A program made the translations under genes and the position numbers. From the NCBI GenBank assembly GCA_005885325.1, contig VAYX01000206.1, positions 579 to 7,383 of the forward strand: a DNA stretch of 6,805 bases, in the 5' to 3' direction. Shown piece after piece: positions 1 to 6,517 of the stretch (position 1 is the stretch's first letter; each line of letters starts with the position of its first letter). The notes under the pieces were generated by a model. The model was not told the DNA's origin and made no database searches. It saw only the letters and a program-made list of their open reading frames with translations. The DNA comes from Actinomycetota bacterium (GTDB taxonomy: Bacteria > Actinomycetota > UBA4738 > HRBIN12).

Positions 1-1877
1 TCCTCCACGAAAACCGGCACGTCGGTGACCACGATGTTGGGCTCCCGGAGGAGCCCGGCCTTCAGGCGCACCAGGGCCCTTCGACGGATCAGATAGCCGG
101 CCAGACCCTCCTGAACGACCTCGGGGATGAACACGTTCACGAAGTCGCTGGGGGCTCGATCGATCCCCCGCACGTACCTTCGCACGGCCTCGAGCAGGTC
201 TCCGCCCGTGACGGGGAGCGGCTCGAGATCGGGAGCACCCATCGAGAACTCGCGCCATCGGTCCCGAAGCTCGGCCGGGATGCCGTCGTTCGAGGGATAG
301 ACCACCCGCCACTCGGTCGGGCGGATCGAGCGGATCGCCCCCAGAGCCTCCGCGGTGGCGACGTCCAGGTCCCGGACGAGGAGCACGAGGTGGTTGACGC
401 CCACCTCGCCGGCCCGGACCCTGCCCCGCCGGAGCTCCTGCAGCACTGCCTCGTAGTGACGGTGGATGGACAGGAACATCATCACGATGAACGGCATCGC
501 CGCGATGACGATCCACGCCCCGTGCTTGAACTTCGTGTACGTCACCACGACCAGCACCACGAACGTGGCCGTCGCGCCGATCCCATTGATGACGATGGAG
601 CGGCGCCAGCCCCGAGCCGCGTTCGGCCCCTTCCGCTTCTCCTTCAGCCAGTGCCGGACCATCCCGGTCTGCGACAGCGTGAACGACGTGAACACGCCGA
701 CGACGTACAACTGGATCAGCCGGGTGAGGTCCGCGTCGAACACCACGATCAGCAGGCAGGCCAGCGCGGTCAGGACCACGACGCCGTTGGAGAACACCAA
801 CCGATCCCCTCGGTTGGCGAATTGCCGTGGGAGGAACCGGTCCCGCGCCAGGATGGCCGACAGCCGGGGGAAGTCCTGGTAGGAGGTGTTCGCCGCAAGG
901 ACCAGGATCGCCGTCGTGAAGATCTGGACCGTGTAAAAGAGGAACCCACCGCCGAAGACGGCGTGCGCGATCTGGGCGACGACCGACCGCTCGTCGCTCA
1001 CCGTCACGTGCATCCGGCTGGCCAGGAAGGAGATGCCGAGGAACATCGTGATGGCGATGGTCCCCATGATGGCCAGGGTGTCGGCGGCGTTCTTGGCCTG
1101 CGGGCGGCGGAAGGCGGGCACGCCGTTCGAGATGGCCTCGACGCCGGTGAGCGCCGTCGAGCCCGAGGAGAAGGCTCGCAGGATGACGAACAGCCCGATG
1201 GGGCCGGCCACCCTGGCCAGTTCGGCCGCCGGGGCGATCGGCTCGGCCGACGGGCAACCGCCGAGGCATCGGAAGAGCCCGACGCCGATCATCGTCACGA
1301 TCGACGCGATGAAGGCGTACGTGGGGAACGCGAACAGCGTTCCGGACTCGCGAACGCCCCGCAGGTTGGCCAGGGTGATCAGCAGGACGAACCCGATCGA
1401 GAGCTCGATGCGAAACGGCAGAAGCCCCGTCACCGCCGACGTCAAGGCGAACACGCCGGCCACCACCGAGACCGAGACCGTGAGGACGTAGTCGGTAAGG
1501 AGGGCCCCAGCCGCCACGAGGCCGGGCAAGGTCCCGAGATTCTCCTTGCTCACGATGTAGGCGCCGCCTCCGTTCGGGTAGGCCCGCACGGTCTGCCGGT
1601 AGGACGCAACGACGATCAGCATCAGGGTGGCGATGGCGATGGCGATCGGCATCACGTATCGATAGGCGAGGACCGCCGCTGTCGCACCGAGCAGCACGCG
1701 GAGGATCTCCTCGGTGGCGTACGCGACCGAGGAGAGCGCGTCCGAGGAGAAAACAGGAAGCGCCAGCACCTTCGGCAGCAACGTGTGCTCGATCTGGTGG
1801 GAGGCCATCGGCCGCCCCACCAGCACCCGCTTCAGGACGTACCCGACCGACGTTCGCTGGGGGGCCCCGGTGATCAT
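1..1877 (-). CDS. KimA-like potassium transporter (APC/KUP-type permease), 3' end cut by window
   Basis: Likely an inner-membrane K+/H+ symporter of the APC superfamily, related to Bacillus KimA (YdaO); automated pipelines would call it 'APC family permease'. Translation from ATG at 1877 gives 625 residues before the window edge without a stop. Residues 1-475 form a hydrophobic core compatible with about 12 membrane segments. TM1 carries SSDALSSVAYATEE (D46, Y53), followed by YPNGGGAYIV (100-109), LLTDYVLTV (D129, Y130), LTGVEAISNG (T244, E247) and LIQLYVVGVF (Y391). As I remember the KimA structure, D36, Y43, D117, Y118, T230, E233 and Y377 line its K+ sites; spacing here is nearly the same. 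Residues about 495-625 are a soluble alpha/beta domain resembling a universal-stress-protein fold, as in KimA. The start is supported by alignment with the paralogue at 4138. It begins 10 bases after the kdpE stop, with no clear Shine-Dalgarno, so it is probably co-transcribed with kdpDE. Specificity for K+ rather than amino acids is inferred from motifs and neighbours. Confidence 0.85.
   Translation of the reverse strand, partial: MITGAPQRTSVGYVLKRVLVGRPMASHQIEHTLLPKVLALPVFSSDALSSVAYATEEILRVLLGATAAVLAYRYVMPIAIAIATLMLIVVASYRQTVRAYPNGGGAYIVSKENLGTLPGLVAAGALLTDYVLTVSVSVVAGVFALTSAVTGLLPFRIELSIGFVLLITLANLRGVRESGTLFAFPTYAFIASIVTMIGVGLFRCLGGCPSAEPIAPAAELARVAGPIGLFVILRAFSSGSTALTGVEAISNGVPAFRRPQAKNAADTLAIMGTIAITMFLGISFLASRMHVTVSDERSVVAQIAHAVFGGGFLFYTVQIFTTAILVLAANTSYQDFPRLSAILARDRFLPRQFANRGDRLVFSNGVVVLTALACLLIVVFDADLTRLIQLYVVGVFTSFTLSQTGMVRHWLKEKRKGPNAARGWRRSIVINGIGATATFVVLVVVTYTKFKHGAWIVIAAMPFIVMMFLSIHRHYEAVLQELRRGRVRAGEVGVNHLVLLVRDLDVATAEALGAIRSIRPTEWRVVYPSNDGIPAELRDRWREFSMGAPDLEPLPVTGGDLLEAVRRYVRGIDRAPSDFVNVFIPEVVQEGLAGYLIRRRALVRLKAGLLREPNIVVTDVPVFVE
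1117..1139. repeat. Arm of an inverted repeat shared by the two transporter genes (partner 4927-4949)
   Basis: A 23-base segment is identical, in inverted orientation, to 4927-4949. Both encode EAISNGV/A-type residues of the TM6 region, so the identity comes from paralogy rather than a mobile element. Because the two genes lie on opposite strands, the similar stretches (also around the TM1 SSVAYATEEIL codons) form dispersed inverted repeats flanking kdpDE that could mediate inversion or confuse short-read assembly. Confidence 0.8.
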
Positions 1878-1887
1878 GCAGGCGATT

Positions 1888-2586
1888 CTAGTTCGGCGGT
1901 TCCGAACGCTCGGCGATCCACCGGTAGCCCACGCCGGGCTCGGTGAGGATGAGCTCAGGCGCGGCCGCTCGGTCCCCGAGCTTGCGCCGCAAGGCCCGAA
2001 CGTAGACCCGGAGGTATTGGCTCTCCTCGCCATAGCCGCGGCCCCACACCTTCCGCAAGAGCCACTGGTGGGTGAGCAGCTTCCCGGCGTTGGTCACGAA
2101 CGCCTCGAGCAGCGCGTACTCGGTCTTGGTGAGGTGAACCGGCGTGCCGGCCAGCGTCACCAGGCGGCGGGCCAGGTCGACCTGGAGGTCCCCGAACCGG
2201 AGCACCGCCGGGCCCGTCTCCTCCGGCTGGGCTCGTCGGAGCTGCGCCCGCATGCGGGCGAGCACCTCCTCCATCCCGAACGGCTTGGCCACGTAGTCGT
2301 CCGCGCCGGCGTCGAGGGCCGCGACCTTGTCGGCCTGCCGGTCCCGGACCGACAGCACGATGACGGGGACCTCGGAGAAGGAGCGGACCCGCTTGATCAC
2401 CTCCGTCCCGTCCAGGTCGGGGAGGCCGAGGTCCAAGAACATCAGGTCCGGCGACGCCTCCGCCGCGGCCACCACGGCCTCCTCGCCTGTGCCTGCCGTC
2501 TGCACCGTGTAGCCGTGGGCCTCCAGGCTGGTCCGAAGGGCTCGGCGGATCTGCGGCTCGTCATCCACGACGAGGATGGTCGTCAT
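1888..2586 (-). CDS. kdpE: KdpE-type response regulator (OmpR/PhoB family)
   Basis: DNA-binding response regulator, 232 residues, the usual KdpE length. The receiver domain (1-118) has the acidic pair D8/D9, phosphoacceptor D52 in LMFLDLGLPDLDG, the switch residue S79 in PVIVLSV, and K101 in the conserved KPFG. Residues 126-226 are a winged-helix OmpR-type DNA-binding domain with LTKTEYALLEAFVTNAGKLL, the recognition-helix region YLRVYVRALRRKLGD and the C-terminal wing GVGYRW. The ATG at 2586 overlaps the kdpD stop as ATGA and has an AGGAG eight bases upstream; longer in-frame readings upstream are only a shadow of kdpD. Known role: phosphorylated by KdpD under K+ limitation or osmotic stress, it activates K+ uptake genes, classically kdpFABC. 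Here the next gene downstream is a KimA-like transporter, so its local targets are inferred to be the flanking transporters. The family call is strong; the KdpE subfamily rests on sequence character plus the adjacent KdpD. Confidence 0.93.
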   Translation of the reverse strand: MTTILVVDDEPQIRRALRTSLEAHGYTVQTAGTGEEAVVAAAEASPDLMFLDLGLPDLDGTEVIKRVRSFSEVPVIVLSVRDRQADKVAALDAGADDYVAKPFGMEEVLARMRAQLRRAQPEETGPAVLRFGDLQVDLARRLVTLAGTPVHLTKTEYALLEAFVTNAGKLLTHQWLLRKVWGRGYGEESQYLRVYVRALRRKLGDRAAAPELILTEPGVGYRWIAERSEPPN

Positions 2587-2599
2587 CCGGAGGGCTCCT
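2583..2599 (-). promoter_or_regulatory. kdpD/kdpE translational coupling site (ATGA overlap with Shine-Dalgarno)
   Basis: On the minus strand the kdpE ATG (2586-2584) shares bases with the kdpD TGA (2585-2583), giving ATGA. An AGGAG (2599-2595) lies eight bases before the ATG inside the kdpD reading frame. This fixes the kdpE start and implies stoichiometric, coupled translation of the two partners. Confidence 0.85.
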
Positions 2600-4034
2600 G
2601 CCGCACCGGCTGGGCATCGGCGACCGGCAACTCGAAGACCACCGCGGTGCCACCGGAAGGCGACCCCTCGATCCAGATCCTTCCCCCGTGCGCAAGGACG
2701 ACTGCCCGGGCGATGGCAAGTCCCAGGCCGCTCCCCGTCCGAGCCTCTCCGGCGTCGCGGCGGAAGAACGGCTCGAAGACCCGGTCCCTCTCGTCGGCCG
2801 GGATCCCGGGACCCTGGTCGGCCACCCGGACCCGCACCGAGCGTTGCCACGGGGCAGCCGAGAGCAGGATCTCCCCGCCGGGGGGAGTGAACCGGGCCGC
2901 GTTCTCCAGCAGGTTGGACAGGACCTGGTCGATCTGAACCGGGTCGACGGGGACCTCGGGGAGGTCCGGTCGGACCGCGGTTCGCACGCGCACCCGCGAC
3001 AGCGCCGGCTTCATCCGATGCAGCACCGACTCGATCACCTCGTCGATCGCAGTGGGCTGCTTCGCCGGGACCAGGGCCCCGGCCCGGACCCTGGCCAGGT
3101 CGAGGATGTTGCCGACCAGCCGGTTGAGCCGGTCGGTCTCCTCCAGGATGGTCCGCAGGAGCTCGCGCCTCTGGTCGGCGTGGAGCGTGACCCCCTCGTC
3201 CAAAAGAGTCGTGACCCCGGCTTTGATCGAGACGAGGGGAGTTCGCAGGTCGTGCGTGACGGAGGAGAACATCGCCGCGCGCAGCTGGTTCGTTTCGGCC
3301 TCCAGTCGGGCCCCCTCCACTTGTTTGTCCAGGCGCGTGCGCTCCACCGCCAGCGCGACCTGCTTCGCGCACGCGTCGAGGAGGGCGCGGTCATCGTCCT
3401 GCGGAGCTTCCAACCCCGCCCGACGGACCGCGACAAGCGTCCCGAGCTCGGCCTTGCCCACCAGCAGGGGCACGGGAACCGAGACGCCCTCGGCCGCGCC
3501 GGCCCGTTCGGCGCTCCCATCGAGCGTGACGTCGTCGGCTCTGACGTGGATCTCGCATCGAGCCAGCGAGAAGGGTTCGAGGAGCGCGTTGGCGAAGTCG
3601 TCGAGCATGCGTTGGAGGGGCTCCCCCGACAGGAGCTTCGACGCGAAGTAGTTGAGGAGCCGGGCCTCCCGCTCCCGGCGGGCCGCCCGGTTGCGCCCTT
3701 CGAGCGCCCGTGAAAGGAGGCTTCCGACGATCACGGCCACGACGAGGAACACGATCAGAGCGATCAGGTCCTCGGGCTTGCTCACACGGAAGGTGTGCTC
3801 CGGCGGCGTGAAGAAGAAGTTCAGGCCGAGGAACGAGAAGACCGCCGCCGCAAGGCCGGCCCACAGCCCTCCGACGGCCGTCGCCGCGACGACCGCCAGG
3901 ATATAGATGGAGACCGCGCTGGCGTCCCCCCCATGGAACGACGAGGCGAGGAGGGTCGCGGCGGCCGGCGCGCCGGCCGCCGTGACCGCCCCCCGGAGCC
4001 AGGGGCTCCGAACGATCCGCAGGACTCGCTTCAC
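2583..4034 (-). CDS. kdpD: Short KdpD-type sensor histidine kinase (DUF4118, GAF-like, HisKA, HATPase)
   Basis: Membrane sensor kinase partner of KdpE, 483 residues. Residues about 13-110 hold four hydrophobic segments of the DUF4118 type, including the KdpD-typical LNFFFTPPEHTFRV (71-84). Residues about 125-232 look like a GAF domain. HisKA follows with phosphoacceptor H261 in SSVTHDLRTPL. The ATPase domain has N-box NLLENAARFTPPGG (N374, N378), G1 DQGPGIP (406-412), F-box FEPFFRR and G2 GSGLGLAIA (434-442). All catalytic boxes are intact, so an active kinase is expected. The start is GTG at 4034; an in-frame TGA lies two codons upstream (4038-4040), so the gene cannot extend further. It therefore lacks the roughly 370-residue cytoplasmic KdpD/USP region of E. 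coli KdpD (about 894 residues). No obvious Shine-Dalgarno precedes the GTG. It is the first gene of the leftward cluster and is translationally coupled to kdpE. Signal sensing must rely on the membrane and GAF-like parts or a separate protein. Confidence 0.92.
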   Translation of the reverse strand: MKRVLRIVRSPWLRGAVTAAGAPAAATLLASSFHGGDASAVSIYILAVVAATAVGGLWAGLAAAVFSFLGLNFFFTPPEHTFRVSKPEDLIALIVFLVVAVIVGSLLSRALEGRNRAARREREARLLNYFASKLLSGEPLQRMLDDFANALLEPFSLARCEIHVRADDVTLDGSAERAGAAEGVSVPVPLLVGKAELGTLVAVRRAGLEAPQDDDRALLDACAKQVALAVERTRLDKQVEGARLEAETNQLRAAMFSSVTHDLRTPLVSIKAGVTTLLDEGVTLHADQRRELLRTILEETDRLNRLVGNILDLARVRAGALVPAKQPTAIDEVIESVLHRMKPALSRVRVRTAVRPDLPEVPVDPVQIDQVLSNLLENAARFTPPGGEILLSAAPWQRSVRVRVADQGPGIPADERDRVFEPFFRRDAGEARTGSGLGLAIARAVVLAHGGRIWIEGSPSGGTAVVFELPVADAQPVRQEPSG

Positions 4035-4051
4035 GGCTCAACGCTAGCGAG

Positions 4052-4100
4052 TTTTACGGGATCTTCATGCTCTCCCCCCCGGCCTTCACAGGTCGCTTAC
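4052..4100 (+). promoter_or_regulatory. Candidate KdpE operator: two pairs of 11-base-phased CTTYAC-like repeats
   Basis: Four related hexamers occur on the plus strand: TTTTAC (4052-4057), CTTCAT (4063-4068), CTTCAC (4084-4089) and GCTTAC (4095-4100). Start-to-start distances are 11, 21 and 11 bases, so each pair sits on one helical face. Direct repeats of about 11-base period are the known binding geometry of OmpR/PhoB-family regulators, the family of the adjacent KdpE. A further CTTCAC (4029-4034) overlaps the kdpD GTG start. The sites lie in the shared promoter region, suiting co-regulation of both clusters. Matches are short and degenerate, so this is an inference from geometry and position. 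Confidence 0.35.
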
Positions 4101-4124
4101 GCCTCGCGGACGAAGCTCCAATGC

Positions 4125-4130
4125 AGGAGG
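4125..4130 (+). promoter_or_regulatory. Shine-Dalgarno for the second KimA-like gene
   Basis: A full AGGAGG lies seven bases before the ATG at 4138. It decides the start of this gene, which otherwise has about 20 more N-terminal residues than its paralogue before the shared GY(A/V)LKR segment. It is the strongest ribosome-binding site in the window. Confidence 0.85.
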
Positions 4131-4137
4131 TCTGGGG

Positions 4138-5676
4138 ATGGCAACGAGGGAAGCGGCAACCGCATCTGGGCGTTCAGGATCGACGGCCCCGACCCGTCCT
4201 TCGCGCCCGTCTGCCCTCCCCCAGGGACCCGGGTACGCCCTGAAGCGCGCCGTCCTCGGCCCACCGCTCCCCACCGCTCACCTGGTCCACGAGCGGCTGG
4301 GCAAGCCGACGGCCCTGGCCGTGTTCGCCTCGGACAACCTGTCCTCGGTCGCCTACGCGACCGAGGAGATCCTCAAGGTCGGGGTCCCCATCGCCGGCCT
4401 GGCGGCGTTCTCGATGGTCATGCCGATCACGTTCGGCATCCTCGTGGTCCTGGCAATCCTGCTGTTCTCCTACCGCCAGACCATCAAGGCGTACCCCTCG
4501 GCCGGCGGGGCCTACATCGTCACCCGGGACAACTTCGGTCTGCTGACCGCCCAGGTTGCCGGCGTGGCCCTCCTCACCGACTACGTGCTCACCGTCTCGG
4601 TGTCGGTGGCGGCCGGCATCGCCGCCGTCACGTCCGCGTTCCCCGCGCTGTACTCGTACCGCGTGGAGATGTCCGTGTTCTGCATCTGGTTCATCGCCTG
4701 GGGAAACCTTCGCGGAGTCCGCGAGTCGGGCCGGATGTTCGCCGTCCCCACGTACTTCTTCATCGTGATGATGTTCGCGTTGCTCGGGTTGGGGCTGTTC
4801 CGGTCGCTCACGGGCGGGCTGCACCCGCTCCCCATCCCCGCCGACGCGAGCCTCGGCACGGGTGTCGTCACGCTCTTCGTCGTGCTCCATGCGTTCGCGT
4901 CCGGCGGCGCCGCGGTCACCGGGGTGGAGGCCATCTCGAACGGCGTGCCGGCCTTCCGCCCGCCCGAGTGGAGGAACGCCAGGACCACACTGATGTGGAT
5001 GGGGAGCCTCCTGGGGGTCATGTTCCTGGGGTTGTCCTACATCTCCGTGAAGCTGCGAGTGGTCCCCAGCGAGACGAAGACCGTGATCTCGGAGGTGGGG
5101 CGCGCCGTGTTCGGAGGCGGCGCCCTCGGTTACGGGCTGTTCCTGCTGCTTCAGGTGGCCACCACCCTCATCCTGATCCTCGCGGCCAACACGTCCTTCG
5201 CCGACTTCCCACGACTTGCGAACTTCCACGCCACGGACAACTTCATGCCCCGCCAGCTCACCAAGCGCGGCCACCGGCTGGTCTTCTCCAACGGCATCAT
5301 CGGTCTGGCCATCGCCGCGACCCTGGTGGATCCCGCTCTACGCCATCGGGGTGTTCACCTCCTTCACGCTTTCCCAGGCCGGCATGGCCCGGCGCCATCT
5401 CCGCATCAAGGAGCCGGGCTGGCGTCACGGGCTGGCCATCAACGGGCTCGGCGCGGTCACCACCGCCGTGGTCACGGTGGTCATCGCCGTCACGAAGTTC
5501 AGTCACGGAGCCTGGGCGGTGATGGTGTTCGTGCCGGTCATGGTGTGGCTGCTCGTCCGGTTGAACCGCCAATACGAACAGGAGCACCGGGAGCTCGACG
5601 AGGACCTTCCCGTCTTCGACGCCTCGACCGTTCACCGCCCGATCGCCGTCCTGCTAGTCCAGGACCTCGGCCGTGA
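4138..5676 (+). CDS. N-terminal fragment of the frameshifted KimA-like transporter
   Basis: As written, translation from ATG 4138 gives 512 residues, of which 1-397 are genuine transporter and the last 115 are out-of-frame readthrough, rich in R, H, P and G, ending at a stop at 5674-5676. The genuine part holds about nine membrane segments. Key residues are present: TM1 SDNLSSVAYATEE (D66, Y73), YPSAGGAYIV (119-128), LLTDYVLTV (D148, Y149) and VTGVEAISNG (T261, E264). These correspond one-to-one to D46, Y53, D129, Y130, T244 and E247 of the paralogue. The first 30 residues are Ala/Ser/Thr/Pro/Arg-rich and probably a disordered cytoplasmic tail. Alone, this fragment lacks TM10-12 and the soluble domains and is not expected to transport. 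Confidence 0.7.
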   Translation: MATREAATASGRSGSTAPTRPSRPSALPQGPGYALKRAVLGPPLPTAHLVHERLGKPTALAVFASDNLSSVAYATEEILKVGVPIAGLAAFSMVMPITFGILVVLAILLFSYRQTIKAYPSAGGAYIVTRDNFGLLTAQVAGVALLTDYVLTVSVSVAAGIAAVTSAFPALYSYRVEMSVFCIWFIAWGNLRGVRESGRMFAVPTYFFIVMMFALLGLGLFRSLTGGLHPLPIPADASLGTGVVTLFVVLHAFASGGAAVTGVEAISNGVPAFRPPEWRNARTTLMWMGSLLGVMFLGLSYISVKLRVVPSETKTVISEVGRAVFGGGALGYGLFLLLQVATTLILILAANTSFADFPRLANFHATDNFMPRQLTKRGHRLVFSNGIIGLAIAATLVDPALRHRGVHLLHAFPGRHGPAPSPHQGAGLASRAGHQRARRGHHRRGHGGHRRHEVQSRSLGGDGVRAGHGVAARPVEPPIRTGAPGARRGPSRLRRLDRSPPDRRPASPGPRP

Positions 5677-6517
5677 GACGGTCCACGCGCTACAGTACGT
5701 CAAGACCATCAGGGCCGAGGAGACGCATGCGATCCACTTCGCACGTGACGAGCGGTCGACGAAGGCCATCCGGCGTGCATGGGACCAGCTCGGCATCGAC
5801 GTGCCCTTGAAGGTCGAGAGGTCCGATGGGGATCTCGCGACGTCCATCGCCCGGTACGTGAAGTCGTTCCCCGGTGACGCCGACGTGAACGTGATCATCC
5901 CGGGACCGGCTTCGATGGGGTTCGTCGAACGGCTCCGCATCTCGCGCAGAGGAGCGCAGCTGGCGAAGGCGTTGCTTCCCCTGGAACGCGCGCGCATCAC
6001 GGTCGTACGGGACCACCTGGGGCCGGGTCATCCGGTCAACGAGACGATCGGAGGCGGCCACCGGCTCCGGGTGCTGCCCCGCCCGAACCACCGAGCCGTC
6101 GTGCTCGTCGACAAGCTCGACCGGGCGTCCCTCGAGGCGGTCCGCTACGCGCTCGGCCTCGCCCCCACCGAGGTTCGTGCGGTCCACGCCGCCGTGGACG
6201 TGGAGAACCAGGAGCAGCTGATGCGACGGTGGATGGAGCTCGGTGTCCCGGTCGAGCTCGACGTGATCGAGTGCTGGGATCGAAACGTCGCTCGTTCCCT
6301 GGAGCGGTACGTGGTGGAGCTGATGGGGAGGCACAGCGAGGTCACCGTGGTCATGCCCCGTCGTGACGACGCCCGGCTCAGTCACCGGCTCCTGCACGAC
6401 CGGACCAGCCGGAAGATCGCGCGAGCCCTCGGCCGCTACGAGCACGTGGACCTGGCGGTCGTGCCGTACTACTTCGGGAAACAGCCCTCCCTCGGCGCCG
6501 TGGGTCGACTAACCTAG
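5330..6517 (+). CDS. C-terminal fragment: TM10-12 plus two tandem USP-like domains
   Basis: This open frame gives 395 residues from the point where homology resumes. Residues 1-18 (IPLYAIGVFTSFTLSQAG) complete TM10, and about 37-56 and 60-78 are TM11 and TM12. Residues about 102-229 and 252-380 are two copies of the same alpha/beta domain, each starting HR..AV-LV--L and ending V-V--P. If expressed separately, an internal start such as GTG 5351 or ATG 5384 would be needed; the ATG at 5216 lies in this frame but upstream of the homology. No Shine-Dalgarno supporting a separate start was recognised. In KimA the cytoplasmic domain mediates dimerisation and carries regulation; a duplicated form suggests altered ligand sensing. 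The frame has no internal stop, so selection acted on it until recently. The stop is six bases before trkA. Confidence 0.7.
   Translation: MPLYAIGVFTSFTLSQAGMARRHLRIKEPGWRHGLAINGLGAVTTAVVTVVIAVTKFSHGAWAVMVFVPVMVWLLVRLNRQYEQEHRELDEDLPVFDASTVHRPIAVLLVQDLGRETVHALQYVKTIRAEETHAIHFARDERSTKAIRRAWDQLGIDVPLKVERSDGDLATSIARYVKSFPGDADVNVIIPGPASMGFVERLRISRRGAQLAKALLPLERARITVVRDHLGPGHPVNETIGGGHRLRVLPRPNHRAVVLVDKLDRASLEAVRYALGLAPTEVRAVHAAVDVENQEQLMRRWMELGVPVELDVIECWDRNVARSLERYVVELMGRHSEVTVVMPRRDDARLSHRLLHDRTSRKIARALGRYEHVDLAVVPYYFGKQPSLGAVGRLT

Larger units (their letters stand above)
4035..4137. promoter_or_regulatory. Divergent promoter region between kdpD and the second KimA-like gene
   Basis: This 103-base non-coding stretch separates the leftward kdpD-kdpE-transporter cluster from the rightward transporter-trkA cluster and must hold at least one promoter in each direction. 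It contains a short T/A-rich patch (4052-4056) that reads TAAAAC on the minus strand and could serve as a weak -10 for kdpD, but the expected -35 position is only a run of G, so no consensus sigma-70 promoter can be defended. A perfect 8-base palindrome CGCTAGCG lies at 4042-4049, a run of seven C at 4074-4080, and phased direct repeats at 4052-4100 are listed separately. The region is too short for a full ydaO-type c-di-AMP riboswitch, and none is seen. Confidence 0.7.
4138..6517 (+). pseudogene. Second KimA-like potassium transporter, broken by a frameshift near 5329
   Basis: This is one transporter gene read in two frames. The first frame (from 4138) matches the paralogue at 1-1877 up to codon 397 (GTG, 5326-5328). 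Homology then resumes at 5330 in the +1 frame with IPLYAIGVFTSF and runs to TAG at 6515-6517. In the paralogue, 11 residues (IVVFDADLTRL) separate the equivalent LL and IQLYVVGVF; here one base (G5329) stands in their place. About 32 bases are therefore missing relative to a same-length homologue, part of one membrane segment and its loop. The restored product would be about 800 residues: a 12-TM K+/H+ symporter core plus two soluble C-terminal domains. Neither half shows other damage, so the lesion is either recent or an assembly error. If the deletion is real, the gene is probably non-functional, because the lost segment directly precedes the TM10 tyrosine thought to contact K+. The gene heads a rightward cluster with trkA. 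Confidence 0.85.

Noticed and set aside
1629..1646. Triple GGCGAT tandem repeat
   Set aside because: It encodes alternating Ile-Ala residues in a membrane helix of the first transporter, so it is explained by coding constraint.
390..1946. Long plus-strand open frame (518 codons) opposite the first transporter
   Set aside because: It is an antisense shadow of a clearly homologous minus-strand permease. Its translation is rich in D, R, H and G with no domain motif, typical of GC-rich opposite-strand frames.
2587..3372. N-terminal extension of kdpE upstream of its ATG
   Set aside because: The in-frame extension is an out-of-frame reading of kdpD, rich in G, P, R and A. The ATGA overlap with an AGGAG sets the true start at 2586.
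1714..3713. Plus-strand open frames opposite kdpE and kdpD
   Set aside because: They lie opposite genes with intact catalytic motifs, have low-complexity composition, and lack a plausible ribosome-binding site or domain.
4035..4137. ydaO-type c-di-AMP riboswitch upstream of the KimA-like gene
   Set aside because: KimA genes in Bacillus carry this riboswitch, but only 103 bases are available here, shared with a divergent gene, and I could not identify the conserved paired core.
4174..5274. Minus-strand 366-codon frame opposite the second transporter
   Set aside because: It lies opposite well-conserved transporter motifs, is biased to E, G, R, D and H, and has no start context.
5320..5335. 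Programmed ribosomal frameshift in the second transporter
   Set aside because: No slippery heptamer is apparent, and a simple shift would not restore the roughly 11 residues missing relative to the paralogue. A deletion explains the data better.
3795..5522. Plus-strand 575-codon frame spanning the intergenic region and the second transporter
   Set aside because: It is a third-frame shadow crossing the kdpD start and transporter start, with composition dominated by R, G, P and H and no recognisable motif.
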